From Lutjanus erythropterus (Eukaryota; Chordata; Actinopteri; Lutjaniformes; Lutjanidae), in assembly GCA_020091685.1 (NCBI GenBank), contig CM034592.1:35874350-35938349 (forward strand): DNA of 64,000 nt, read 5' to 3'. The notes below the pieces were generated by a model, which saw nothing but the letters and a program-made list of their open reading frames with translations, had not been told where the DNA came from and made no database searches. Both the position numbers and the translations under genes were made by a program. Of the stretch, positions 34,670 to 47,700 are shown piece after piece (the first letter of the stretch is position 1; every line of letters begins with the position of its first letter).

Positions 34670-37600
34670 GTAATGCACCGAGCGCAGCGGCGCGTGAGCC
34701 GAGACTTAACGTCCTGTATACCGAATACCTGTGTTTCATTTCTCACTGGATGAGACTCGGATGAGTTGTTTAACCTTTTAATTTAAGCCAAAGTAGTCGG
34801 TTCATCTCACGGTAAGCACGCGGTAACCTTTACGCACACGCGCCTGTGCGCGCTCAGTGCGAAGGTGCAGTAGATACGGTAGGATGAAATAAAAGGGAAC
34901 CTGCATGGTTAACTTACTGCATAAACCGCCTGCTTGGACTATTAGAGTTCTAAACTTTACTGGAAGTTGTACTTAAAGGCGCTTTGCCTTCTTTCAGCGA
35001 AACTGCGTGATGTTAACTTGTAACTTTATTGTTAATATGCGCTTTTATACATCAGACTAACAAGCCAGCATTAACTAATATAAATATCCAAATAACTTAT
35101 TAAAAAAAGAAAGAAAAAAAACATAAGACGCATATTAACAACTGTTCTATTACTCTTTAACATCATCTCCAGTGTACATTGATTCAGGCATCTTTCTAAC
35201 CTCTAATATCTACATCAGCTGCTCCCACTGATGAAGCTGCTGCTGCTGTCGCTGCAGAACAGCCAGCCGCCGAGGGTATGATACCCTCAGAGCCTGAGGA
35301 GTATCTCACTTACCACCTAACTCACTCATTTCTGCACATTGTAACTTCTCCTTTTGTATTTTATTTCATATTTTTTATTTTTATTCGTTTAACCTCTGTT
35401 CTAACATTTTGAAAACGTTATGAAATGTTTTCAAAATGTTATGTATCTATTGATGTCCTCTAACCTCTTATATCAGCTGCTGCTGCTCCCGCTGCAGAAG
35501 AAACGCCGGCTGCTCCCGCTGAGGCCCCTGCTGATGGTAAAACAGACTATCAGTGGATTAACAGACTTCTTATATAACTTGTTATTTAAACTTGAACCTC
35601 CTACAGTAACACTAACCACACTAATATTTAACCCTAACATATTCTAACCTCTAATATCAGCTGCTGCTCCTGCTGTAGAGGAAACACCAGCCGCTCCAGC
35701 TGAGGCTCCTGCTGATGGTAAAACAGACTTTTAGTGGATTAACTGATATCTTATATTATTATATAAGTATCATTAAAACTTGAACATCATACAGTAAAGC
35801 TAACTATACTAATATTTAATGATGATATAATGACGATGATATCTTCTAACATTTAATAGCTAACCCTATTCTAACCTCTAATCAGCTGCTGCGCCTGCTG
35901 CAGAAGAGACACCAGCTCCTGCTGCTGAGGCCCCTGCTGATGGTAAAACTGGAATAATACCCAACTTCTTAAAATCCTGAACCTTGATTTCCCCAGGATA
36001 CTACAGTAAAGCTAACTACACTAATATCTAATGCTACATTTGTAATAATCAAGTTAAGAAAACTCATAAATTCAAGGCAGCAGCCTTCACTAGATTCTTT
36101 AAAATCAAATTCAAACTCTTAAGTTTTAAAATAAACGAAACAAAGTTTTGCCAATCTATGATCTTTTGTTGGGATAATGTATGTTTCTTCATTGGATAAA
36201 CTTGACTGTTTTGAGTTTTATACACCCCAGATTTGTATCATTTATGTGTTTGACAATTAAGTGGTTGCAATTGAAAATATTAAATCATTGACCTTTCGCT
36301 TCAATGAAACACTGCAAAGTTTTGAAATACAATTGTTTTGGGGTTCTAAAGTCTGAAGTTTATCTACAGAGGAAACGTGAATTGTCTCAACAAAACTTTA
36401 TTAGTTGGCAAAACTCTATCGAAACTTTTAGTTGAGTTGGGCGTAAAAATCAATTGAAGTAAGCTGCCTTGACGTTTTGAGTTTTCTGAACTTTTTCATT
36501 TTTACAATTGAATATCTTCTATCTTCTAATATCAAATGGTGATATCTTTTAAAATATCTCATGCTAATATCTTCTAACATCTAATATCTAATGCCGATAT
36601 CATCTAACGTCTGATATCAGCTGCTGCTGCTGCTCCCGCTGCAGAAGAAACGCCAGCCGCTCCAGCTGAGGCCCCGGCTGATGGTAAAATCGACTATCAG
36701 TGGCTTAACTTGTCTTATATAAGTTTTATTACAACTTGAACCTCCTACACTAAAGCTAACTGCGCTAATATCTAATTCTGATATCTTCTAACATCTAATA
36801 TTTCCTGCTAATATATTCTAACCTCTAATATCAGCTGCTGCGCCTGCTGCAGAAGAGACACCAGCTGCTCCTGCTGAGGCTCCCGCTGATGGTAAAAGAA
36901 AAAAAAAAGAACGTGGAATAATAAACAACTTTTTCTTTTTTATTTCCAACTTTTTATCATTAAATCTTGAACCATCCACCTGCTACAGTAAAGCTAACTG
37001 CACTAATATTTAATTCCAAAATCTTCTAAAATCTCACGCTAATATCTTCTAACATCTAATATCTAATGCCGACATATTCTAATCTCTAATATCAGCTGCT
37101 GCTCCTGCTACAGAGGAAACGCCAGCCGCTCCTGCTGATGCCCCTGCTGATGGTAAAAAAAAAAAATCACATGAGCCACAAAAGATATCTTGTGTATATA
37201 TATATATATGTATAATATATATACTGAATTTGAATCTTCAACCTCTTGCGGTAAAGTTAATGTTACTAACTTCTACATGAGCCCATTCTGCAGTCTAAAC
37301 ACACTCAGCATCATCTGTTAGAACATGTCCCATCTGCTCAATGCACTAATTATTAATATCTAACATTCAATAATAGCTGCCCCCGCTCCAGCTGCAGAGG
37401 AAGGTGCTCCCGCTGCTGATGGTGAAGCGCCTGCTGATGGTAACAGAACATGTTCACTCCTCTGTCTTTAATTTCTCAGATAGATTATGTCATGTGAGAT
37501 AAATTGGATAACGAGCCCTTCAGTATTAGCATTGTTTGACACAGAGAGCTGTTGTTTGATGCCGTAGCATTGCTCCGCTCATCACATGCTGCCAATAATA

Positions 37601-40600
37601 ATGCAAATGCCTATTTAACATCAGCTGAAGCTGCTGAAGCTGCACCGGAGGAGCCCAAAGCACCCACACCTCCACCCCCTCCACCCAAAGGTAACCTTCA
37701 GTTCAGAAAGAAATCTCAACGTGATTATACCTTCATATCTTGTTCTTTTCTTTATTACAGTGGTAAAATAAAGACTGCGTCATCGCCTCTTATGAACCTC
37801 AACTTTGCACTGATTTCTGATTTGAGCGTTTCTGCCCCTTTGCAGCTGAATAACTGATTTTTTTTTCCCTTGGCGTTTGCAGAGCCCACAAGCGCTCCAC
37901 TGGACCTGTTTGTTGAGGACAAGAACGACACCTCGGTTTCTATCATCTGGAGCCAGCCAGAGGTCGTCGGACACTCCGGTCTGGATGGATACACCATTGA
38001 AGTCGCAAAGGACGGAAGTAAGTCCTGCAAGTCCTGCTCTGCTTTTGCACAGGTGCATGAGAAGGGTCAGATTATTAATACACTGTGGTAAAAGCTGACC
38101 TTTAAATTACCGTGAAAAGTCTTATTTCAACATCTGATTTTAGGTTTTTACATTAAATATAGTTATATCTCTAAATATCTATAATTTTATCTTTGATCTT
38201 TAAATGCTTTTTAAATAACCTCGGGAACCTGTTAAATTGCCGCTTTAATGTGGGTCAGCCGTATCGGTTGCAGCTGTTCCTGAAGTGTCACTCGCAGAGT
38301 TATATCATGAGCTACCTAACTTCTCCCTACAAGGAAAGAGGCATTTCAGGAGCTGCTGTGGTCTGAGCTGCTGGAGGTCCTGCTTTTAGACTTCCTGCCT
38401 GAAGCTATTATCAGCAGACAGCACACGCTGGTTACCCACAGAACGGCAAATTAGTATCTCATACAAGAAATTTGTGTCAAACATAATCACTCTGTATCCG
38501 TTACAAAGCAAAAAGCAGCACTTACTGTTCTAATCTATTAATTCTGTATGAATTAGATCTGTTCTTCTGCAGTTCTCACAGTCAGAAAACATTATAATCA
38601 CAGTCTCAGTCCTGTAATATCAAGATAAACATCACTTCTGTGAATTGCATTAGTCTATCTTCATTTTGTATAATTTTCCCTCTCAGCTGATGACTGGAAG
38701 GCAGTCAATGAGGATCTGCAGAAGTCCTGCCGCTATGTTATCAAGAACCTGACCACCGGCGACCGTCTGAAGATCCGTGTGGTGGCTGTGAATGCCGGAG
38801 GCCGCAGCCCCCCAGTCGCCCTCCCCGAGGCCGTCCTGGTGAAGGAAGTTGCTGGTAAGAAATGTTCACAAAGACAGAGCGAGATTCATTTCAACACGAG
38901 AAATGAACTTCTCACCCTGTCATTTTACCATTTTATCACAATAATCATCTAGAAATGACAGATAAAATCAACCTCATTGATCCCAAACATGGAAATTGAG
39001 GGGACACAGCAACAAAATGAGGGGCAAAAGCATCCTATAGATAAGTATCCTGAAATATTATATACAATATGGGCATTTATTAAAATGCAAAAATCCACAA
39101 AAAAAACAGTGAGAAAGGGCTTCGCAAATGTATCAGTGATGGGTGCAAAAAAACAAGAGGGGAGCCATTAAATGCAGAAAAGTGAAAAAAAATTAATATG
39201 CTAAATATGGGCACAAACACAGGCAATAATTTGCAAAAGGGACAAAAAAAAGGCCCTTTTCTATCTAATATGTTCAAAATGAAGCAAAAATAAAAGGTAC
39301 TATACATATGTAAATAGTAACTACAAAGTCTATTTGAGTCTAAAATAGTCACAAATAAGTGATAAATCAGACTGTAAACGTCATTATTAGGCTTCTTTTA
39401 ATTTTGTTAAAAATGGTACCCAAAGACTGCATTGCACTGACAAAGACTGATTTAATCTAAGATTAGATCTAATCAGATTTAGCTAAACTAGGTTTAAAAT
39501 GAAAAAAAAAAAATAGATTTAAAATTAAGAAGAGCTCAGTTGCACAATTAAAAACTAATCTCAGTTTAGTACTTTCAGGTTTAGTGATGTAAATCCTCAT
39601 TAATATGGAGATGATTGCTCAATCAAATTAAAATGAATACATTTGAAAAAAAGTTAATTCAAGTGCTGTCAGGTCCTAGCAAGTACAAGTAAATATAAAA
39701 GAGGAGGGGAACCATTAACCTTCAGCTGCTCTGTATTCTTTATCAAAGTGTTACATTGTTTGCTAGAAAACTAAAAAAAGTTAACACAACGTTACAATGT
39801 TTGTTAGCTAAAAGAGTTGCTAGCTACTTGTTGGCCGAACTGAACTGGACTGAAAGAAAGAAGAGATGCATCATAAAAAAGAGAGGGAGAGAAACTTGAT
39901 TATTTTTCTCAATCCATCTCAAAAGGTCAGGCATTCAAAAGTTGAACCTCCTCAAGTGTAAGTTTTAATACTGGATCATGTTTTAAATTGGAGTTTAAAG
40001 TATTTAAAGTTACACAATTATTTAATCAGGTTTAATCGCCGCTGCTACCCAGCCAAAAATGTTGGACTCAACCCCAACATGACCAAAAATTAAAACCAAA
40101 TCACCAGTTCTAATTTAAATGAGAAATGTTTATTTAAATTTGTAATTGGTTTATTACATCAGGACAGTTTGTACCGTAGGACGCAGGTCTGGCATGACGT
40201 TTACTGGGACATTTATTATGGGAAAGGGGAGCTGTAAAAGGCAGGAGTCAAACAGAAACAGCTCAGCAATGTTTTCTTCTCAGCTGTCCGAGTCCTGCTG
40301 TTGGCACATACCTGCAGTGTTAACAGCATAAAACTGGGGTCCTCTGGCTCGTTTCCGCACTGATCCACCCAACCACAGTGTGATAATCACACGCGTGTTA
40401 AGCAGGCAGTTGTACTGATGCCGAAAACCTTCCAGCGATAATCACAGACAGTATATCTAAATTGATTTGCGGTAAAATGCTGATTGGACCCCGAGGGCTT
40501 TAAAAGGAGGAGCAGCGTTACTCTGGCTCCCTCACAAATCATCGTTACGCGTAATGGAGACCTGAACAGGAGGGGGCGGCAACCTGATCCCAGCTGGACT

Positions 40601-43600
40601 GGCAATACCTCAATAGTCAGGTCCATGTTCACCGTCGTGCTCGCCACAGCAGCAGGTCCGCATATAGACGCAACTTATGAATGGTTTCCGACAAAACGGC
40701 CACAAAGCTTTGGAAAAATAGCTGGGATGTCGCCGCTATTAACACAGATTCTTCTGCGGAGGGGTTGGCATTGCATTGTGATCCCTGCAAGGACTCACGC
40801 TGAGAGCCGGTGTCGGGCTCCTTTTCCGCAAGATCGATGGTGACAAGTGATCCGACTGCAAGCAGGTGGGGGGCTGCGGGGAAGGGGAGGGGGTGGATGG
40901 TAAATTCCAGTGTGCCCCATCTCTGCATTAAGGGGGGGGCGTTGGGTGGGGGTGGGGGTTGGATCTAACTTCTCAGGTGACATCCCAAATCTCATGACAC
41001 TTCCAGAGATCCACTGTTTATTTTGAAACATGCCACAGAGAGGATGTTCATTAGGCTTAATCCTCTCTGTATGAAGTGATAAGACACTTAACATGTGTTA
41101 TATTTGTTCTAATGTACACCAAACAATTTACGATCTAGTTTATGTTTACGAAACAGTTGATTACTGCGCCCTTATTAATTCATCTATAATTTTAATGTGC
41201 TCTGATGAGAGTGGGAGTAACTGAAGCTCCCAATCCTGCGTCATAGAGGAGGTGATATGCTACAGTACGTCGGCTTAATTTAGAGTCCTGACAAATGTTG
41301 CTCTGCTGGACTCAGCAGGTGGTGCCTCTCACCAAATCACTTTTACAAATGAGCCTCAGCAAGATTCTTCTGAGGCTTAAGTATCATTTCAAACGTCACA
41401 GTGGCTAACTATCTTTATGATTTTCTTTTTATGATTATTGATGGGCTATTTTGGGCTTTTTATAACCTAGCGCACAGTGGAGGGAGCGAGGGAAGCTTAG
41501 AGAAGAGGGAAGGGGGTTAAATGCAGCAGTGTGGACTCACACAGTTACATTAGACACATGTAAATAAGCCACCAGAACACCTCATGCCTGTGATGTTATT
41601 ATTTAGGTAATTCCCTACCTGCAGATACACACCTCTTACGGTCATAATTTCATGTGTCAGTTCAACTTAATCTGTCCAAATAACACAATAATACATATCA
41701 GCTTGCGCATAGGACAACTAAATAAAACAGACTAGGAAGTCTTTATAAAGTCTTAAAAATCCAAAACTTTGAATTTTAGGCCTTAAAATGTCTTAAAAGG
41801 TGACAAAGGAAAGTCAAATGTCTTAAATTCAACTTTGACAGGTCTCAAAAATTGATTGGATTATGAAGATAATGTTACTTATATGAAGTTGCACACCATT
41901 AACAACTACAAAACAAAAACAATGTTGAACCAAGAACCACAAATACAAAATAATAACTTAAATTGTTGAGCTTGTTTCACTTTTGTAGCATCATTAAAGT
42001 CTGACCCCGCACGACCCAATCTGCACAAGCACTGTTCTGGGACTCGCACAAGTATGGATGTGAAACAGGTCTTAAATTTCATTCATGATGATTATTAAAA
42101 GTCTTAAAATTAACTTCAAATCTGCGTAAACCTTGAGCAGGGTTCATGTATCAAATGCAATTAAAAGTTTTCCACCAACTACAATGAAAAAAGAAAGATA
42201 TGTAAATTATTATAATGAGAAAACTCAAAAAAAAAGACTGAATAGCGCAAAAAATAATGACTAAATGTGGAAAATAATGATACATTTTCTCAAAATAATG
42301 CCATAGTTATATTGTTAGAATTCTTGTTAGTTCAAATAAGTTTGACACCAAAAAAAAAATTTAATATCTCAAAATTATGTCTTATCTTGAATAATGACAT
42401 ACTATCTCAAAGTAATGAGTTAGTATGTTAAAATATGACTTAGTATCCTAAAATAATGAGAATCCCTCTCAAAATAATGACAATAGAATCACAAAATAAA
42501 GAGAAACTTTTTCAAAATAATCGTTATTTTGAGCAAGTTTGTTTTTTAATGACCCACAGGATCTTTTTTCATCATATTTGAAAAAAAAAAAGGTTTCCTT
42601 AAATATTAAACAAAAAATTATTAAAACAACACCTATTTTATATTTTATAGATTCATGCAATATAAAAAAGGCAATAGGCAAATCTTAAAAAATACAGTAT
42701 ATAGCCAAAACAGAATACACAAAAGCACACACAAATATTAAGTATCCTGCTGATTCCTGTCTTTCAGTTTATCCTCTTCCTCACATTTTATTTAACTTCA
42801 TTATAATCTATACAGAGCCCTTTTTGTCCTGTATTCTGTTTCACTGCTTTAACACATCATGCCATAAAATTAAAATGACAGGCATGCACCTCTGAGTAGA
42901 CAGAAATATAACAAAAGGGATAAAGGACTTAGAATACAGTTACTTTTATAGCCAGTTAAATCACAGACGTCCTCTGATGGTGCCAGGGAAGATTCCCCAG
43001 CTAAAATGGGCTTAGATCGGCTCAGCAGCTTTATCGATTTCCTCAGGATTTGTTGGTCGCAAAAGAAAATTAAATCTTCTTGCTTCACTCCAAAAAAAAT
43101 CACTTTGCACATCCTGGAAATCCTTTTCTACCATCGCTGATCCCCTGCGGAACCAGCAGATAAAAGAACTTCAAAAAGGCTTTCAGTATAAGTGCTGTGT
43201 AAATGTTGACTTGCTGTAATAGTCATCTGTTGTTTTTCGTTCATTGTTTCTCTCTCTAGATCGTCCAAAGGTCCGCCTGCCTCGTTTCCTCAGGCAGAGA
43301 TACGTCGCTAACGTCGGTGCTAAGATCAACCTGACCATCCCCTTCACTGTAAGCTGATGATGAGCATCTTTCATCAAATGCATGATGAATACAGCTACCC
43401 AAATAACCCGTTAAAATTCACTGTCCGATTTCCCTTTTTTTATCCACTCAGGGCAAACCCAAACCCGTGGTCACCTGGACAAAGGATGGTAAGCCCCTGG
43501 ACACGAAGAGGGTGAACATCCGCAGCACAGAGAGAGACAGCATCCTCTTCATCCGTGCAGCTGAGAGGGAAGACTCTGGAGTGTACGAGATGTGTGTGAA

Positions 43601-44731
43601 GGTGGACGACTTCGAGGACAAGGCTCCACTCACCCTGCAGATTGTTGGTGAGCCGAATATTGAGATTCTGTCAGAAGGAGGGCGTACGATTGACCCTTCT
43701 GAAGTCTCGCCCCTTTTTGGTCTGTGCTCCAATAACAGTTGAGCAAGCTTGGTACCCAGCAGAACCTCGGGCAACTCTCTCCTTTCCTGTTTCCTGTGTG
43801 CGACATTTTTTTAATCCCAGAATGCCAAAGACATCTCCAACCCTGCTCCGCTTCTGATTGGCTAACCCTGATATTCTTACCCTAGTGACTCTCCTCATGC
43901 CTAAACCTGCCAAGAACCTACCAAACCCAAACGACCAAAGCCCGTAAAGGCAACGAGATATGCTATGTGCTCGTTAGCTAGCTAACGATTGATATAGATT
44001 AGCTAACTAGTTAGACAGAGCAAAAACTTTAGCTAACTAAGTAGCAAACAAATGATGTAGAATTTAGTTGGAATTTTCAACTAGAATGCCTTCTGAAGTT
44101 GAATTTCCAAAGTCCAAGGAACCTCATCAACCCTGACCACAAAATCCAATATGGCCGCACCACACATCAACTATAATGAAAGCTGTTTACTAGTACTTGT
44201 GTTTGATTAAATCAGCTGTACATACAGTACTGTCTGTGGACAGTGTTTGTATGCCCAAAATACCGTGGAAAACTTTTGATGTCCAAGTTAAATCAAGCGC
44301 ACCTTAAGGAGAAAACTGACAGAGCTTCCAAAAGGGGCGGGACTTATGAAGAGTCAACTGTATCCGGTATACAGTGAAGAACAGTGTTTTTGATGCTTAT
44401 TTTGGTGTGATAAGATTAATTTAAATTAATACGTTCTTAATCTGCGCCTGGTTGTTCACAGAGCTGCCTGGACCTCCTGCCAGCGTGAAGATTGTTGATA
44501 CCTGGGGCTTCAATGTTGCTCTGGAATGGACTGCACCCTCCGACAACGGAAACACAGAAATCACAGGTTACACAATCCAGAAGGCCGACAAAAAGACTGG
44601 AGTAAGTTTTTTTTTTACAGTGTAAAAGGTTGTCTGATGTGTGGTCATAGTGAAATATATATGATGATTGTTAATAGAAGGATAAATTACACACAGTAAA
44701 TCCTGAAACCACAAAAGTTCCTCTTCTAATA

Positions 44732-44764
<33 letters not shown>

Positions 44765-47700
44765 TTCTTCACTGTGTGTGTGTGTCTCTGCAGGACTGGT
44801 TCACTGTGTTGGAGCATTACCATAGACTGAATGCCACCATTTCTGACCTCATCATGGGCAACACCTACAAGTTCAGAGTGTTTGCTGAGAACAAGTGCGG
44901 AATAAGCGAGTCTGCTAGTACTGCAAAGGAGGAGGCTAAGATCCTGAAGACAGGTACCGTTCTCTTTTATTGCTCCTTGACTAACAGGGAAACAAACACT
45001 ACGGAATTAATTTATTATTTCCATTGCATTGAGTGTGCGTGACTCTACGAGTGTCCACTCTGTCCGCAGCTAATCTCAAATACTACTGGACCCATCAGCC
45101 GAGGGTTTTTTTTTTTGCACACATTTATGACTGTATGCTCACAGACCTCTTGTTGTAGTGACTCAAACATTTTTTATAAACCATAAAAACCTTATTTTAT
45201 TATCTGTTTTACCAACTGCTAACTCCTCACTGCTTTTAACCAGTCAGTAGGGGCCACAAATGACTTCTAAGCTGAAAACAAGACTTGCCTATTTATCTGT
45301 TGCATGCCATATTTTGCCTTTGTCATGGCTCAAAAACTGTCATCCATAGAAAAGTTTGGTGGAATCTGCAGAGTAGGTCCATAGCATATATTTTAAGACC
45401 CACTTAAGTTAGGCACAATACAAAATGAATAAATCCCCGTTTTTGTAAAGCCACCAGGTAGCTTGTAATTGTCTAAATTAATAACAGAATGTTATAAAAC
45501 GTTTGTACTTGTTGTCCCATTTATTGTTTCATTATCAAGTTTATACAGTTAGGCGACCCCCGAATACTCGATTCCTATACCATTTCATGATTCTATGCAT
45601 CTTAAAGAAAACTGAAACTATACTTTACAAAAAACTTCATTCAAATATTTGCCAGTCTCTGCTGGTTGCATTTGTCAGTTGTGGTGGCATTGCAGTAGGT
45701 GCTTCACCATCTGTTTCCTTGCAGAAATCTGCTCTTCTTTATTAGAACATTTTTAACTGCATGGCAACAGATGGATTACAGATAGCCATTAGTTAACTGT
45801 TTTCAGTGGTCTTCCCCTGAAAACCTTAAATTGAATATAATGTTTTAATTTGTGTATAATCACCTGAAAATAAAAAGTGTTGTGTTTTTGTTACCTTAGA
45901 ATAAGCGCAGGTCCTCTTGCATGGAAGACGCCATGTTGCACCACCATCTTTGTAGTCTCTACAGTAGCCCAGAATGGACAAACCAAACACCGTCAGTAGA
46001 TATTGCATTTTTCATGGACACTATAGTTTCTCATGTATGCGTGAGGCAACTTGTTTGTAATCTGCAAACTCACAGTTAGATGCTGCCAAATCCTACACAC
46101 TTTTCCTGGATTCAGATTTAAATTTCAGTCAATCTGAAGGGTTTAGGTCCAAGATACTTATCTGCTGACCCATATGAACCTGAAAGACCCCTCAGGTTGG
46201 CTGGTTCTGATTTACTGGCAGTTCCCGGAGTCAAAGCTAAACATGGTGAAGCTGCCTTTATTTTCTGTGCTGCTCAAATGTATGATGATGAGACAATTCT
46301 GACCATTTTCAAATCCAAGCTGAAGCCCGACCTGTTTAATATTCCTTTTAATTAATTTTATGTTAATTATATAGTTTTTTGCTTGTTTGCTTTTATTGGT
46401 TTTATTCAGTGGGTTTTTGCTTGTTTTCTTCTATTGTTTTTATCATTTGTTTATTGTGTTTTTGTCAGTGTACTCTGTAAAGCACATTGGGTTGCCGTTG
46501 GGTATGAATTGTGCTATATACATAAATTTGCCTCACTATTCTCTTCTAGTTCTTTCATAGACAGAGATGTAATCCTGCATACAGTTGCACAAGATTGCTA
46601 CCGTGCAACTGACCTTTAGGTTGATCATTGAGGACAAAAAAAAGGAAGAAAAAGAAATGATAACACATTCTAAGAACTGTTGACTCAGATCATTCAAGCA
46701 AACTGATGGGCTTCAAAAAAGACTGGACTGACTTACAGTCACATCATGGTCAAATCTCTTTCTCTTCCGTCCTCCAGGTATTGACTACAAGCCTCCTGAG
46801 TACAAGGAACACGACTTCAGCGAGCCACCCAAGTTCACCACCTCTCTGACCGACAGAGCCACCACCGTCGGGTACAGCACCAAGCTGCTGTGCTCCGTCA
46901 GGGGATTCCCCAAAGTACAGTAACATTTTGTTTTTATTGCTTGACCAGCAGCATGTTATGTCGTTTTTTCCAACTAAACCAACAGCAAAATATTAGCACC
47001 TCAAGAGCAACATGAGCTAGCACTGGATCTCCATGGTTATAACTCCTTGTTTTGCTCAAAATCTGAGATTCAACATGATGCTACATTTGAAAAACTGATA
47101 TTATTCTTTAAGCAGCACCTGCACATATTTCGTCTGTCAAGTTCGGCTTCCCAACAGTGTAATTCATAAATTTCAGCATGTTTCCAGTAATATGTGGAGT
47201 TCCACAAGGGCTGACTCTCGGACCTCTGTTAGTTAATCTTTACTTTCTCCTACTAGCTAAAATAATTCAAAATTTTATAGTTTCATATCACATGTACACA
47301 AATGACATGCAACCAAGCCATAATTTTAATTACAAAACATTTTACAAATCTAAATACTTTGGACTGATGCTTTTAAACAAGTCGCTGCCAGCTGATTGTC
47401 ATTTATTTTGTGAAATTAATGGAAACAAATCAAACACAGGGATGCAGTCTAAACACTTAAACATGTTTGGGAAAAGGTTTGAAGTTATCTAATGGGTGAA
47501 ACTTACAAAACCTCTTACAGCAGTCCCGGGATTTGGCATGTTGAAATGCAGAAGTTTAGCGAGCTGTAATTTCTAACTGATGAACGAGTGTTGTTTTCAG
47601 TGTTTGTTGGATCAAACTGTAACACCAGCACTTGTCAGCAGCTCGGCTTTGAGCTGAGAATGTGTAAGATCTTTGCCTGACCTTGTTAGCCTGCTGTCAG

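Larger units (their letters stand above)
38855..43259 (+). other. Large mybph intron (4.4 kb), mostly repeats plus a GC-rich island
   Basis: AT-rich low-complexity DNA fills 39050-39560. A GC-rich, CpG-containing stretch lies at about 40150-40960, with a TTTAAAAGG element near 40499. Two guanine-run motifs lie at 40867-40894 and 40932-40960. A fragment at 41735-42140 (GTCTTAAATTCAACTTTGAC) is shared with 60905-61060. A degenerate CTCAAAATAATGAC repeat fills 42200-42540. Confidence 0.6.

Noticed and set aside
34279-34746. Long open frames on the minus strand opposite mybph exon 1
   Set aside because: They are shadows of the GC-rich Pro/Ala/Glu codon repeat on the plus strand; the translation (Gly/Trp/Leu-rich) matches nothing recognisable.
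35942-36621. Possible further mybph mini-exon in the longest array intron
   Set aside because: I searched for ATATCAG-CTGCTG and CTGATG-GTAA and found neither; only the CTAATATC-rich intronic words are there.
40484-40843. 119-codon frame in the GC-rich island of the mybph intron
   Set aside because: No ATG at its start, no recognisable domain, no splice support; kept only as part of the GC-rich island finding.
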